A DNA stretch of 11,653 nucleotides from Geoglobus sp. (GTDB lineage Archaea; Halobacteriota; Archaeoglobi; Archaeoglobales; Archaeoglobaceae), in assembly GCA_027019885.1 (NCBI GenBank), contig JALUWC010000203.1, positions 1-11,653 of the forward strand, given 5' to 3'. The notes below the pieces were generated by a model, which was given only the letters and a program-made list of their open reading frames with translations, was not told the origin of the DNA and made no database searches. Within the stretch, counting starts at the first letter, position 1, and each line of letters starts with the position of its first letter. The position numbers and the translations under genes are program-made. This document shows positions 1 to 8,743 of this stretch, piece by piece.

Positions 1-270
1 ATGCACATCTATCTCGATCTCTATCACGGAAAAGCAAGGGATGGATTTGTTGTTGGCGATCCGTCAGAGGTAAAGCCGGCGTTTGAATTCAGAGGAAAGT
101 ACTCCAAGTGGATAAAACTGATTGAGGGAGAAATAGATCCAATTAAAGGTCTTATTACAGGAAAATTCAGATTGAAAGGAAACATGGCGAAGGTAATGAG
201 GTATGCGAGGGCAGCGAAGGTTCTGGTTGAGGTCGCACAGAAGGTTGAGACCGAGTTCCCAGAGCAGTGA
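1..270 (+). CDS. SCP-2 sterol-transfer/lipid-binding family protein, C-terminal part (5' partial)
   Basis: The 89 visible residues resemble the C-terminal half of an SCP-2 (sterol carrier protein 2) domain: a strand-rich stretch, a WIKLIEGEIDPIKGL segment followed by TGKFRLKGNMAKVMRY, then a closing amphipathic helix. The pattern of a small ligand-binding domain ending in 'G.L.GKF.LKGNM..VM' is typical of this family, whose members bind lipids or acyl groups in a hydrophobic pocket. Full-length archaeal members are usually about 110-150 residues, so the ATG at position 1 is probably an internal methionine and the true start lies before the window. The stop is TGA at 268-270, only five bases before the preferred start of the alcohol dehydrogenase, so the two are likely co-transcribed. 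The ligand cannot be told from sequence. Family assignment is good; function is inferred. Confidence 0.75.
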   Translation: MHIYLDLYHGKARDGFVVGDPSEVKPAFEFRGKYSKWIKLIEGEIDPIKGLITGKFRLKGNMAKVMRYARAAKVLVEVAQKVETEFPEQ

Positions 271-271
271 T
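267..271 (+). promoter_or_regulatory. Probable ribosome-binding site GTGAT deciding the Fe-ADH start
   Basis: GTGAT matches part of the archaeal anti-Shine-Dalgarno target (GGAGGTGATC) and lies four bases before the ATG at 276. The same GTGAT sits three bases before the start of the ferritin-like gene. This favours ATG 276 over the GTG at 267, which would itself form a GTGA overlap with the upstream stop. Confidence 0.45.
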
Positions 272-275
272 TGAG

Positions 276-1385
276 ATGTGGAAGTTTACATCTCCTCGAA
301 TTATTTTTGGCAGGGACTCTGTTGAACATGTGGAATTATTCAGAGACAAAAAATGCCTGATAGTGACAGATGATGTGATAAAAAATCTGGGTTTTGTTGA
401 TGCCGTATCCAAATATCTTGGGAGCCATGAAACGGTAACAATAAGGGCTGAGGAGCCGGGCATTGATGATGCCATGGAACTTGCTGATGAGATGAGAAGC
501 CTTCAGCCTGAAGTAATCGTTGCTCTTGGGGGTGGAAGTGTAATTGATGCGGCAAAGGCTGGAAGAATTCTCATGGAAACAGATATCGAGCCGGAGGAGA
601 TAACTCCATTCACAGATCTCAGCGAGTACGGATTTGAAGGAAGAAGCACTCTTGTTGCCATACCCACAACAAGCGGAACTGGAAGTGAGGCAACATGGGC
701 GATAGTGCTGAAAAACAGGAAAGAGAGAAGAAAAGCGATCATGGCAAATGAGAAAGCAATGCCCGAAATTGCAGTGGTTGACCCTGTATTTGTTTACTCA
801 ATGCCGGAAAATCTTGTGATCTACAGCGGATTCGACGCTCTGGCTCATGCCATCGAAGCCTTTCTGTCTTCTTTCAGCAATCCATTCAGCGATGCCCTTG
901 CTTTGAGCTCTGCAAGAACGATTCTCGATAACTTTCACAGATCCTATCAGGGAGATAGGGATTCGAGGGAAAAAATGCACATCTCCGCAACAATGGCCGG
1001 GGTTGCCTTCAGCAACTCTCAGGTGGGCACTGTTCACGCTCTGGCTCATGCTACAGGGGCATCTTTAAACATTCCACACGGATTGGCTGTTGCGATCTTC
1101 CTTTTACCAGTTCTTGAGTTTTACAGAGAACAGAGAGTTGAAAGGCTGAATGAGCTGAGTTTGAAGGTGGGATGTGATGTTCTCAGAGAGGTTGAGAAGC
1201 TCGAGTCCATGTTTGAGATATGGAAGAGCATTTCCGGTTCTGAAATCAAAAGGCATGAAGGTGAGGTGGTTAAAAAAGCGATGGAGGATAGCTGTGTTGT
1301 TACCGCTCCATTTGTGCCTGAAGAAAAAGATCTTGAAGAAATAATCGAAAGGGTGATGGAGAGATGTATGCGGGAAGAATACTGA
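276..1385 (+). CDS. Iron-containing (group III) alcohol dehydrogenase
   Basis: This is a member of the Fe-ADH family, cytoplasmic NAD(P)-dependent enzymes interconverting alcohols and aldehydes. It is 369 residues from ATG 276, close to the usual 380-400. The N-terminal 'MWKF.SPRIIFG' opening is typical. The nucleotide-binding motif GGGSVIDAAKAG is at residues 85-96 and PTTSGTGSE at 130-138. Candidate metal ligands are D187 and H191 in GFDALAHAIEAF, plus H254 and H268 in GTVHALAHATG...IPHG, so the full Asp-His-His-His set is present. An alternative start is GTG at 267, adding three residues and overlapping the upstream TGA. The end overlaps the next gene by 22 bases, so it is probably translationally coupled to the aldehyde oxidoreductase, suggesting an alcohol-aldehyde-acid route. 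The substrate alcohol is unknown. Family assignment is very secure. Confidence 0.93.
   Translation: MWKFTSPRIIFGRDSVEHVELFRDKKCLIVTDDVIKNLGFVDAVSKYLGSHETVTIRAEEPGIDDAMELADEMRSLQPEVIVALGGGSVIDAAKAGRILMETDIEPEEITPFTDLSEYGFEGRSTLVAIPTTSGTGSEATWAIVLKNRKERRKAIMANEKAMPEIAVVDPVFVYSMPENLVIYSGFDALAHAIEAFLSSFSNPFSDALALSSARTILDNFHRSYQGDRDSREKMHISATMAGVAFSNSQVGTVHALAHATGASLNIPHGLAVAIFLLPVLEFYREQRVERLNELSLKVGCDVLREVEKLESMFEIWKSISGSEIKRHEGEVVKKAMEDSCVVTAPFVPEEKDLEEIIERVMERCMREEY
1352..1357 (+). promoter_or_regulatory. Ribosome-binding site of the aldehyde oxidoreductase, inside the Fe-ADH gene
   Basis: GGTGAT lies six bases before ATG 1364 and is embedded in the last codons of the alcohol dehydrogenase. 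It supports that ATG as the true start and hence a real 22-base gene overlap. Confidence 0.6.
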
Positions 1386-3082
1386 GGGTGGATCTCTTCG
1401 AAGGTGATGTGAGGGAATACAAACCAGACGGGAAAGTTTACAGAGAGCTGATTGGTGGAAGTGGAGTTGCTGTTAAGATCCATCTGGACCTCGAATCTCA
1501 TTCAAAAGACCCATACAGTCCCGAAAATCCGATTGTAATCATGAATGGTCCCTTAACAGCCTCTGCTCCATCATGCTCAAAGATACAGTTTACCGCAAGA
1601 TCCCCGCTCACAATGGGGTGGGGTGAGAGCAATGCTGGAGGAAAGCTTGCAACCTACCTCAAAAAAGCTGGATGGGACGGAATCATCATAGAGGGAAAAA
1701 GCAAGAAACCAGTTTACCTCCATATTGACTCAAATGGTGCTGAAATCAAAAAAGCAGATCATCTTTGGGGAAAAACAACATATGAGACGATCGAGGAGAT
1801 AGGGGAAGATGAGGGGGGTGTATCTGTCGCTTGCATAGGTCCGGCTGGAGAGAATCTGGTGAGATATGCCTGCATAATTGCTGACAACTCAAGGGCTGCT
1901 GGAAGAACCGGCATGGGGGCTGTTTTTGGAAGCAAGATGCTGAAAGCCATAGCAGTTTCAAAGGACTTTGCATTCAATCCAGAAATAGCAGATGGGGAAA
2001 AATTCAGAGAGGCTGTGATAGAGCTCTCGACACGCATCAGAGACAACTTTACAGCAAACATGTTTAAGGAGGTCGGGACTGGCGGTTATGTTGAATCTGC
2101 TGAAATGTTTGGGGATCTGCCTGTGAAATACTTCACAGAAGGTGAATTTGGTAAAGCAGACAGAATCTCGAGCAATTATCTGATCGAGAGGTATTTCAGA
2201 AGGCATGACGGATGCATGGGGTGCTCAATAAAATGCGGGAAGGTTCTTGAATACAGTGGAAACGAGTATCATCTGCCGGAGTATGAAACCCTTGCCTCCT
2301 TTGGCTCACTGCTTTTAATCGATTCTGGAGAAAGCCTGATTGAGATAAATCATCTCGCAAACTCTCTTGGCCTGGATACAATATCATGCGGTGTGACCAT
2401 TGGAATGGCGATGTATCTCACTGAGAAAAATCTGGCGGATTTCGGCATAAAATTTGGAGATGCTGAGAAGGTGAAGGAGTATCTGAAACTGATCGCATAC
2501 AGACAGGGCCATGGAGATCTGCTTGCTGAAGGGACAATGAGGATTGAGAGGAAGCTTGGTATGAATGGGATTGCAGCACATGTAAGAGGGCTTGAGATTC
2601 CGATGCATGATCCAAGGGCATTTTTCAGCCTTGCTGTTGCTTATGCAACAAACAACAGGGGAGCATGTCATTTACCACATCAGATGTACAATGTTGAGAT
2701 GGGTCTGAAGATTAAAGAGTATGGCATAGCAAGCACCGGAAGATTTGAGAATAGCGGAAAAGGTGAAATCACTGCAAAAATGCAGAATTTTGCTGAAATT
2801 TTCAACTGCCTTGTCATGTGCGTCTTTGTTCCTGCAAAGCCCACACACATCTCATCTCTCCTGACATTTGGCACTGGACTCAATTACTCTCCTGAGAAGA
2901 TCTACAGCATCGGGGAGAGAATTTTCAATCTCAAAAGAGAATACAACGAGCTTGCCGGGAGCGGGAAGGAGTATGACAGGCTGCCTGAAATAGTGCTGCA
3001 ACCTGTATCGGGGGGAACTGAGGGAAATGTCCCAGATCTTGAAAAACAGCTTCAGGATTACTACACCTTCAGAGGGTGGTAG
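1364..3082 (+). CDS. aor: Aldehyde:ferredoxin oxidoreductase (tungstopterin AOR family)
   Basis: AOR-family enzymes oxidise aldehydes to carboxylic acids and pass electrons to ferredoxin, using a bis-tungstopterin cofactor and one [4Fe-4S] cluster. The N-terminus 'YAGRILRVDL...GGSGVAVKIH' is standard. KIQFTARSPLTMGWGESNAGG (73-93) matches the first pterin-binding region. The cluster motif CMGCSIKC gives C284, C287 and C291, with a distal cysteine at C486 (or C482). EYETLASFG (306-314) and NRGACHL (431-437) carry the expected active-site Glu and His (E308 and H436 by comparison with the Pyrococcus enzyme, from memory). It ends in DYYTFRGW at residue 572; relatives usually run about 20-30 residues past this point to around 600, so the C-terminal tail looks missing. 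The last 14 bases overlap the convergent MFS gene. Substrate range is not readable, but the adjacent Fe-ADH suggests a shared aldehyde. Confidence 0.93.
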   Translation: MYAGRILRVDLFEGDVREYKPDGKVYRELIGGSGVAVKIHLDLESHSKDPYSPENPIVIMNGPLTASAPSCSKIQFTARSPLTMGWGESNAGGKLATYLKKAGWDGIIIEGKSKKPVYLHIDSNGAEIKKADHLWGKTTYETIEEIGEDEGGVSVACIGPAGENLVRYACIIADNSRAAGRTGMGAVFGSKMLKAIAVSKDFAFNPEIADGEKFREAVIELSTRIRDNFTANMFKEVGTGGYVESAEMFGDLPVKYFTEGEFGKADRISSNYLIERYFRRHDGCMGCSIKCGKVLEYSGNEYHLPEYETLASFGSLLLIDSGESLIEINHLANSLGLDTISCGVTIGMAMYLTEKNLADFGIKFGDAEKVKEYLKLIAYRQGHGDLLAEGTMRIERKLGMNGIAAHVRGLEIPMHDPRAFFSLAVAYATNNRGACHLPHQMYNVEMGLKIKEYGIASTGRFENSGKGEITAKMQNFAEIFNCLVMCVFVPAKPTHISSLLTFGTGLNYSPEKIYSIGERIFNLKREYNELAGSGKEYDRLPEIVLQPVSGGTEGNVPDLEKQLQDYYTFRGW

Positions 3083-4211
3083 CTGAGCCTTTCAAAAATT
3101 TTTTTGCAGTGACCGGGAGTGAGACCATAAGGGAGAAGAGGATGTAAACGTAATCAAATCCAATATAACCGCTAACCAGTCCTGCAATTAATGGACCGGC
3201 AGTCAGTCCTGCAGTTATTGATGAGGAAAGCAGCCCCATTGACATCGCGTATCCAAGATTGCTCTTCTCTGCAACGTAAACGGCTGAAGAAGTGTAGACC
3301 ATGGCAACAATAAGACCCTGAATGAATCTGACAAGCAGAAAAGCGAAAAAGCTTTCAATCAGGAAAAACAATCCGGTGATTGATAGAAGAACAGATGAGA
3401 TTGCATAAACTCTCCAGCCTCCAAACCTGTCTGTCAGGATTCCTGCAGGCGTGTTTGAGAGGGTTCTGATCAGGAGGTAGAGGGTGAATGATATCCCAAA
3501 TTCCAGCGGGGTTATGTTCAGCCTCGTGAGGAATGAATTTTCAAGAGGAACTATTGAAGACATCATTGCAACCGCAAAGCTCAGAGATATGAAAACAGGG
3601 ATTGCCTCTCTGTTAAGGTTTCGCAAACTCGACCTCTTCTTGCTCTTTTCTCTTATCTCAATGTCCTCAACAAACAGCAGTATTCCAATGGATGAGACAA
3701 GAACGAGAATTGCCGAAAAATAGAAAACCGTGTTGATTCCATAGAAAATCATAAATCCGGCAGCTGTCGGTGAAATTGAAAATCCGAGGTCAGTGAAGGT
3801 GTTGTAGATACCAAACCCTTCCCCCTTCTTTTTTCCTGAAATGTAAAGAATTATTGTGAGGCCTGAAACGAGCATGAAGCTCTCAACAATTCCAAGAAAA
3901 GCTCTCAGCAGGACAAGTTCCGATATGCTTTCAACTCTGGAATAGAGAAAGATGAGAAGAGATGTCAGTATCAGGGATCCAGCCAGATACTTTTTTGGTT
4001 TTCCTGATTTTTCTATTAATCTGCCTGCAAATGGTTGCGAGAGAGTTGCAAACATTCCCCACAGGGATATGACAATTCCGGATGCCGTATCAACCGGAAT
4101 GCCATTGATTGACAGGGATTTTATGAGTATTGGCAGGACAAAATACGCCATACCACCTCCAAAAGAATCAGAAAACCTTGCAATCGAGATGCTCAGAAGT
4201 TTCCGCTCCAC
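3069..4211 (-). CDS. Major facilitator superfamily (MFS) transporter
   Basis: This is a polytopic membrane protein of about 380 residues with around 12 hydrophobic segments, the usual MFS size. Numbered from the GTG start at 4211, each half has an MFS motif-A-like loop: GRLIEKSGKPKK near residue 63 and AGILTDRFGGWR near residue 256. The two six-helix halves are separated by a charged central loop (EDIEIREKSKKRSS) at about 182-196. These are drug/metabolite antiporter-like features, but the substrate cannot be assigned. The start is uncertain. GTG 4211 (MERKLL...) begins just before the first helix and has TTTTTATT centred about 26 bases upstream. A TTG at 4244 would add 11 residues and has AAATTTT at a similar distance. 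It is divergent from the metallo-hydrolase, with which it may share a control region, and its 3' end overlaps the oxidoreductase by 14 bases. Confidence 0.87.
   Translation of the reverse strand: MERKLLSISIARFSDSFGGGMAYFVLPILIKSLSINGIPVDTASGIVISLWGMFATLSQPFAGRLIEKSGKPKKYLAGSLILTSLLIFLYSRVESISELVLLRAFLGIVESFMLVSGLTIILYISGKKKGEGFGIYNTFTDLGFSISPTAAGFMIFYGINTVFYFSAILVLVSSIGILLFVEDIEIREKSKKRSSLRNLNREAIPVFISLSFAVAMMSSIVPLENSFLTRLNITPLEFGISFTLYLLIRTLSNTPAGILTDRFGGWRVYAISSVLLSITGLFFLIESFFAFLLVRFIQGLIVAMVYTSSAVYVAEKSNLGYAMSMGLLSSSITAGLTAGPLIAGLVSGYIGFDYVYILFSLMVSLPVTAKKFLKGSATTL
3099..3105 (+). terminator. T-tract terminator candidate for the SCP-2/Fe-ADH/AOR operon
   Basis: A run of seven T residues begins 17 bases after the oxidoreductase stop. 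Archaeal RNA polymerase commonly terminates at such T runs. It lies inside the 3' end of the convergent MFS coding region, so termination must occur within that gene. Confidence 0.45.
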
Positions 4212-4252
4212 AGATGTCCGTGAGAGATTCGGAATAAAAACCAACCGTGAAA

Positions 4253-4260
4253 TTAATTAA
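4253..4260 (+). promoter_or_regulatory. TATA box for the metallo-hydrolase gene (leaderless transcript)
   Basis: TTAATTAA is centred about 26 bases before the GTG start at 4282, and no Shine-Dalgarno sequence is visible, which together suggest a leaderless mRNA. The octamer is a perfect palindrome, so it could also contribute to the divergent MFS promoter. Confidence 0.5.
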
Positions 4261-4281
4261 CACATCAAAATTTGACCTCAT

Positions 4282-5097
4282 GTGAAGCTTTCTGAAGGTG
4301 TTTACTTCATTGAGGGAAAGAAAAAGGGAAATTTCCCCTACTGCAACTCACTGATTGCTGGGAATGCCATAATAGATCCAAACTGCGGAGTTGAGATACT
4401 GAACGGGTTTATTGGAGAAATTGAAACTGCTGTCCTCTCCCACAATCATCCAGATCATTCTGCTTTGGCATGGTATTTCAACAGACTGAACAGGGAAGTT
4501 TATGCTCCGCATCCCTTCACAAATGTCAGGGAGCTTGCAGAGAGATTTGCCAGGGGGATTGAGGAGAGGTGGATTGAATTTGCAACAGAGTTTGTCGGTT
4601 TTAGAGATTTTAAGGCTCAGCTTTACGATTCGAGTTCTGAATTTGACTGGAATGGCCATGAGATCGAGATGATTGAAACATCCGGACATACCGATGATAT
4701 GCATCTCTTTCTGATTGACGGCAAAATTCTGTACTCTGCTGACATTGATCTTACCGATTTTGGACCCTGGTATGGTAACCCGGAGAGCGACCCGTACGAA
4801 TTCAAAAGGAGCATAGAATCTCTCTTTAACTACGATTTTGAGGTGATCGTTCCCTCTCACTCCAGACCTGTCTCTGGCAGAGAGGAGATTGAATCAAGGC
4901 TGAACAGCTACATTGAGCACTTTGACAGGCGGGAAGAAATCATAAGGGAGCTTTATGAGAGAGGGCTGAGCATTGATGAGATTGTTGAACTCTCTCCGAT
5001 TTACAGAAAAAAGAGGCCATCGCTGAAAGAGATAATGGACTACTTTGAGAGAAACATGATAGAAAAGCATTTGGAAAAAATTAGAAAGCATCACTGA
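4282..5097 (+). CDS. Metallo-beta-lactamase-fold hydrolase
   Basis: The 271-residue protein has a complete set of MBL-fold metal ligands: the HxHxDH motif at H54-N-H56-P-D58-H59, then H136 in SGHTDD, D154 in YSADID, and H193 in VPSHSRPV. A binuclear metal site, usually zinc or iron, is therefore expected. After the core, roughly residues 200-271 form a charged helical tail (EEIESRLNSY..., REEIIRELYERG...), as in MBL proteins with a C-terminal helical extension. It lacks the features of RNase Z, of beta-CASP nucleases and of flavodiiron proteins. The start is GTG at 4282; the neighbouring ATG at 4280 hits a stop at once. It diverges from the MFS transporter, so a detoxification/export pairing is conceivable but unproven. 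The 3' end overlaps argD tail-to-tail by 7 bases. Substrate unknown; fold assignment very secure. Confidence 0.9.
   Translation: MKLSEGVYFIEGKKKGNFPYCNSLIAGNAIIDPNCGVEILNGFIGEIETAVLSHNHPDHSALAWYFNRLNREVYAPHPFTNVRELAERFARGIEERWIEFATEFVGFRDFKAQLYDSSSEFDWNGHEIEMIETSGHTDDMHLFLIDGKILYSADIDLTDFGPWYGNPESDPYEFKRSIESLFNYDFEVIVPSHSRPVSGREEIESRLNSYIEHFDRREEIIRELYERGLSIDEIVELSPIYRKKRPSLKEIMDYFERNMIEKHLEKIRKHH
5075..5080 (-). terminator. Weak T-tract terminator candidate after the pyrG operon
   Basis: On the minus strand a run of six T residues lies about 10 bases after the argD-like stop. It falls within the coding end of the convergent metallo-hydrolase. No hairpin is evident. Confidence 0.3.
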
Positions 5098-6248
5098 CTT
5101 TTGCTGGATATCCAGCTCTCCATGGCTGTAAGGGCGAAATCAACCTCATCACTGCTTATTGTCAGTGGGGGAATAATTCTTATGTCTTTCTCCGATGTTG
5201 CGTTCACAAGGACACCATTCTTCATCAAATGCTCATGAAATGCTTTTGCATCTCCAACCCCAACTCCAATCATCAGTCCGTAACCCCTTATGTCCTCCAC
5301 AAAATCGAGCCTTTCAAGGCCCCTTCTGAATCTCTCCCCCATTTCTCTGGAGTTTTCAACAAGATCATTTTCCTCAATGTACTCTATTGTTGCCAGAGAT
5401 GCCGTGCATGCTAAAGGATTTCCACCAAATGTTGATCCGTGGTCTCCCTTCTCTATTCCGCCATGAACCTCCTCGCTTATCCCGATTGCTCCAACAGGGA
5501 ATCCATTGCCCATGGACTTTGCAAGGGTAATTATGTCTGGCTGAAATCCATAGATATTCTTGGCAAACCACTCTCCAGTTCTTCCGAAGCCTGTCTGGAC
5601 TTCATCGAAAATAACGAGGAATTCAAACTCTTCTTTCAGCTCAAATATCCTCCTTACAAAATCCTTCTTTGCTGGAAAAACTCCAGCCTCCCCCTGAATT
5701 AGCTCAACAATCACGGCAGATGTTTCTTTGTCAACAGCTCTCTCAAGGCTATCAATGGAGTTGAATTCTGCAAACTCAACGGGTTTTATTAATGGCTCAA
5801 ATGGCTCTCTGAACTTCTCCTTCCATGTAACGGATAAAGCTCCCATTGTTCTTCCATGAAAGTCGTTGACGAATGATACAAACTTCTTCTTTCCTGTGAA
5901 TCTTCTTGCAATTTTCAATGCACCTTCAACGCTCTCGGTCCCTGAATTCGTGAAAAAGAATCTGTCAAGTCCAGTTATCTCTTTAAGCTTCTCTGCAAGC
6001 TCTATCTGGGGCTTCGTGTAGAAGAGATTTGACACATGGACAAGCCTGTCAAGCTGTTCCCTGATTTTTGCATTCAGGTACTCATTTCCATGCCCCACTG
6101 AAACGCATGCAATCCCGGCAATCAGATCCAGATACCTTTTGCCCTCTGAGTCATAAAGCCAGCATCCCTCACCCCGTTCAATTAACAGAGGGTATCTGCT
6201 GAAAAACTGGATGAACACCTTTTTTTCTCTCTCAAACCACTCATTCAT
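5091..6248 (-). CDS. argD: Class-III PLP aminotransferase, acetylornithine aminotransferase type
   Basis: This 385-residue enzyme matches the acetylornithine/ornithine class of PLP-dependent aminotransferases, which transfer an amino group between glutamate and an acylated semialdehyde in arginine (or archaeal lysine) synthesis. Key motifs are the phosphate-binding [12 protein letters not shown] (101-112), [10 protein letters not shown] (130-139), [12 protein letters not shown] (214-225) with the cofactor-contacting D215 and Q218, and the Schiff-base lysine K244 in [20 protein letters not shown] (272-280) completes the dimer-interface cofactor contacts. The N-terminal [19 protein letters not shown] is typical. 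Length is normal. Start ATG 6248 overlaps the guaAB stop by 8 bases, so it is the last gene of a four-gene operon. Archaeal members can serve both arginine and lysine pathways, and some relatives use GABA or ornithine, so exact specificity is less sure than family. Confidence 0.87.
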   Translation of the reverse strand: MNEWFEREKKVFIQFFSRYPLLIERGEGCWLYDSEGKRYLDLIAGIACVSVGHGNEYLNAKIREQLDRLVHVSNLFYTKPQIELAEKLKEITGLDRFFFTNSGTESVEGALKIARRFTGKKKFVSFVNDFHGRTMGALSVTWKEKFREPFEPLIKPVEFAEFNSIDSLERAVDKETSAVIVELIQGEAGVFPAKKDFVRRIFELKEEFEFLVIFDEVQTGFGRTGEWFAKNIYGFQPDIITLAKSMGNGFPVGAIGISEEVHGGIEKGDHGSTFGGNPLACTASLATIEYIEENDLVENSREMGERFRRGLERLDFVEDIRGYGLMIGVGVGDAKAFHEHLMKNGVLVNATSEKDIRIIPPLTISSDEVDFALTAMESWISSKSQ

Positions 6249-7155
6249 ACTCGATCGTTGCTGGAGGTTTTGGAGTTATGTCGTAAACAACCCTCACAAC
6301 CTCAGGTATTTCCCCTGTTATTCTCAGAGCTATCCTTCTAAGCTTATTGTAATCAAGCCTTAAAGGATCTGCAGTCATCCCGTCTCTGCTCTCAACAGCC
6401 CTGACTGAAATTATGTATCCATAAACCCTTATGTCTCCCTTAACTCCTGTTGCTTTGCCTATGAGCGATGCAAATGCCTGCCATTTGTCAACGTCTTTGA
6501 GCTCTTCCTCAACAATTTTCGTGGCTTTTCTGACAACCTCAACCTTCTCAGGTGTGACCTCTCCAACTATTCTCACAGCCAATCCTGGCCCCGGAAAAGG
6601 CATCCTTTCTGATATCTCATCTGGAAGGCCGAGATATCTCGCAACCTCCCTCACCTCATCCTTGTAAAGCTCTCTCAGTGGCTCTATAATCCCCTTAAAG
6701 CTGTAATGGGTTGGAAAGCCACCAACATTGTGATGACTCTTTATCCCTCCCTGACTCTCTATTATGTCAGGATATATTGTTCCCTGAATGAGGTAATCAG
6801 CCTTTACATCCTCAGCAACCCTCTCAAATACCCTGACAAAAAGCTCTCCTATGACCTTCCTCTTCTCCTCGGGATCTGCAATCCCCTTCAGAGCCTCAAA
6901 GAACTCCTCCCTTCCATCAATGAATTTGAGATTCATCTCACCAAATATCTCTCTCACCTTCTCAGGCTCTCCAGCCCTCATCAGTCCTGTATCAACAAAT
7001 ACAGGGTAGAGTCTATCGCCAATCGCCCTGTAAGCAAGAACTGTGCAGACAGAACTGTCAACTCCACCTGACAGTGCAATTATCGCCCTTCTGTCTCCAA
7101 CCTTCTCTTTTATTTCTCTGATCGCATCCTCAACAAATCTTTCAGGATTCACCAT
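6241..7155 (-). CDS. guaAB: GMP synthase, ATP-pyrophosphatase subunit (subunit B)
   Basis: In most archaea GMP synthase is split into a glutaminase subunit and this XMP-amination subunit, which adenylates XMP with ATP and accepts ammonia to make GMP. The 304-residue protein has the ATP-pyrophosphatase P-loop SGGVDSS at 29-35, [13 protein letters not shown] at 122-134, the [11 protein letters not shown] segment at 187-196 and the C-terminal dimerisation domain ending in KPPATIEYE. No glutaminase domain is present, and the partner is not in this window. ATG 7155 has a strong AGGAGG seven bases upstream, embedded in the last codons of pyrG, which it overlaps by 14 bases. The end overlaps argD by 8 bases. 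Co-expression with CTP synthase links the two glutamine-dependent nucleotide aminations. Identification is very secure. Confidence 0.95.
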   Translation of the reverse strand: MVNPERFVEDAIREIKEKVGDRRAIIALSGGVDSSVCTVLAYRAIGDRLYPVFVDTGLMRAGEPEKVREIFGEMNLKFIDGREEFFEALKGIADPEEKRKVIGELFVRVFERVAEDVKADYLIQGTIYPDIIESQGGIKSHHNVGGFPTHYSFKGIIEPLRELYKDEVREVARYLGLPDEISERMPFPGPGLAVRIVGEVTPEKVEVVRKATKIVEEELKDVDKWQAFASLIGKATGVKGDIRVYGYIISVRAVESRDGMTADPLRLDYNKLRRIALRITGEIPEVVRVVYDITPKPPATIEYE

Positions 7156-8743
7156 TCACCTCCCTCCTGAACTCAATTGCTGATCTGACAAAACCCATGA
7201 AAGGCGGTGAAGGGGAGAATGGCTTTGCCTTGAATTCAGGGTGGAACTGAGTCGCAAGGAAAAATCTGTGGCTTGGGATCTCAAGAATCTCCATCCTTCT
7301 ACCACCATCCGAATGTCCTGAAAAAATTAAACCTGCTTTTTCAAGCTTCGCTATATATTCCGGATTCACCTCAAATCTGTGCCTGTGCCTTTCAAATATC
7401 TTTTCTTTCTGATAGAGTGAATATGCAATCGTGTTTTTCTTCAAAGTGATTTCAATATCGCCCAGCCTCATCGTTCCACCAAGTCTGTCAATTTCTTTCT
7501 GTTCGGGCAGAAGATCAATAACAGGATGCTCGGTCTCACCAAACTCAGTGCTGTTGGCATTGCTGTACCCGAGTACATCCCTTGCAAACTCAATAACAGA
7601 AAGCTGGAATCCGAGGCATATCCCGAGGAATGGTATGTTGTTTTCTCTCGCATACCTTATTGCCATCATCTTCCCCTCGACACCTCTCTGGCCAAAACCT
7701 CCTGGAACGAGAATTCCATCAGCCTCAATTTCAATCTCGCTGAATTCCTCAAAATCCTCACTATCTACCCATATGACAGAGACCTTGGCAGAATTGTGTA
7801 TCCCCGCTATTTTTAACGCCTCTCTTATGCTGATGTAGGAATCCCTCACGTCTATGTACTTTCCAACAACAGCGATTGTAACCTCTTCGCTTGCATTCCA
7901 CATCTTTTCAACAAAGCTTTCCCAGGCACCATTGCTCTCAATTTTTCCAAGCCTGAGCTTTCCTGCTATATATCTATCAAGCCCTTCTTTCTTGAATATT
8001 AGGGGGACCTCGTATATGTCATCCGCATCCTTTGCGCTTATCACGGCTTCAGATGGCACATCACAGAAAAGAGAGATTTTCTTCTTCGTCGACTCTTCAA
8101 GCTCCCTCTTGCATCTGCCAACAATAACATCAGGATGTAAACCAAGACTTCTTAATTCTTTAACGCTGTGCTGGGTTGGCTTTGTCTTCTGCTCCCCCCC
8201 GCTGTCCAAGGGCACAAGAGTCACATGAACGAGCAGGAAATCCTCCTCTCTCTCCTCGTTATGCATCTGCCTTATTGCCTCGAGAAATGGCATGCTCTCT
8301 ATATCTCCCACAGTTCCGCCAACCTCAACAAGGCAGATGTCTGCATTTTTGCTTTCTGCAACATCCCTCATCCATCTCTTTATCTCATCTGTTATGTGGG
8401 GAATAATCTGAACTGTCTGTCCAAGATACTCCCCTTTTCTTTCCTTCTCTATGACTCTGCTGTAAATCTTTCCGGTTGTGATGTTGTGCTCCCCTGTGAG
8501 CTCGGTTCCAATGAATCTCTCATAATGACCGAGATCAAGATCAACCTCTGTGCCATCCTTCAAAACGTAAACCTCACCGTGCTGAAATGGATTCATCGTG
8601 CCCGCGTCAATGTTGATGTAGGGGTCAATTTTTATCGGGACAACATTGTAGCCCATGTCAACAAGGATTCTGCCAATGCTCGCTGCTGTAATCCCTTTTC
8701 CAAGACCGCTCATCACACCTCCGGTCACAACTATGAACTTCAT
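7142..8743 (-). CDS. pyrG: CTP synthase
   Basis: CTP synthase aminates UTP to CTP using ATP and glutamine and is allosterically activated by GTP. The 533-residue protein has both expected domains. The N-terminal amidoligase domain carries the [11 protein letters not shown]-loop (8-17), [20 protein letters not shown] (39-58), and [12 protein letters not shown] (139-150). The C-terminal class-I glutaminase carries VPGGFGQRG (346-354), the nucleophile C376 in GICLGFQ, and the H501/E503 pair in QFHPEF. Length is standard. ATG 8743 overlaps the trm112-like stop in an ATGA; the end overlaps guaAB by 14 bases. The gene is the second in a minus-strand operon, with transcription presumably from the promoter before 8928. 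No unusual feature is apparent within it. Identification is essentially certain. Confidence 0.97.
   Translation of the reverse strand: MKFIVVTGGVMSGLGKGITAASIGRILVDMGYNVVPIKIDPYINIDAGTMNPFQHGEVYVLKDGTEVDLDLGHYERFIGTELTGEHNITTGKIYSRVIEKERKGEYLGQTVQIIPHITDEIKRWMRDVAESKNADICLVEVGGTVGDIESMPFLEAIRQMHNEEREEDFLLVHVTLVPLDSGGEQKTKPTQHSVKELRSLGLHPDVIVGRCKRELEESTKKKISLFCDVPSEAVISAKDADDIYEVPLIFKKEGLDRYIAGKLRLGKIESNGAWESFVEKMWNASEEVTIAVVGKYIDVRDSYISIREALKIAGIHNSAKVSVIWVDSEDFEEFSEIEIEADGILVPGGFGQRGVEGKMMAIRYARENNIPFLGICLGFQLSVIEFARDVLGYSNANSTEFGETEHPVIDLLPEQKEIDRLGGTMRLGDIEITLKKNTIAYSLYQKEKIFERHRHRFEVNPEYIAKLEKAGLIFSGHSDGGRRMEILEIPSHRFFLATQFHPEFKAKPFSPSPPFMGFVRSAIEFRREVNGES
7163..7168 (-). promoter_or_regulatory. 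Ribosome-binding site of guaAB embedded in pyrG
   Basis: On the minus strand AGGAGG lies seven bases before ATG 7155 and is followed by a second GAGGTGA directly abutting that ATG. These bases also encode the Arg-Arg-Glu-Val near the CTP synthase C-terminus, so the two functions share the sequence. Confidence 0.7.

Noticed and set aside
4348..4860. 170-codon minus-strand open frame antisense to the metallo-hydrolase
   Set aside because: The opposite strand carries a complete metal-ligand set; the antisense protein shows no family features.
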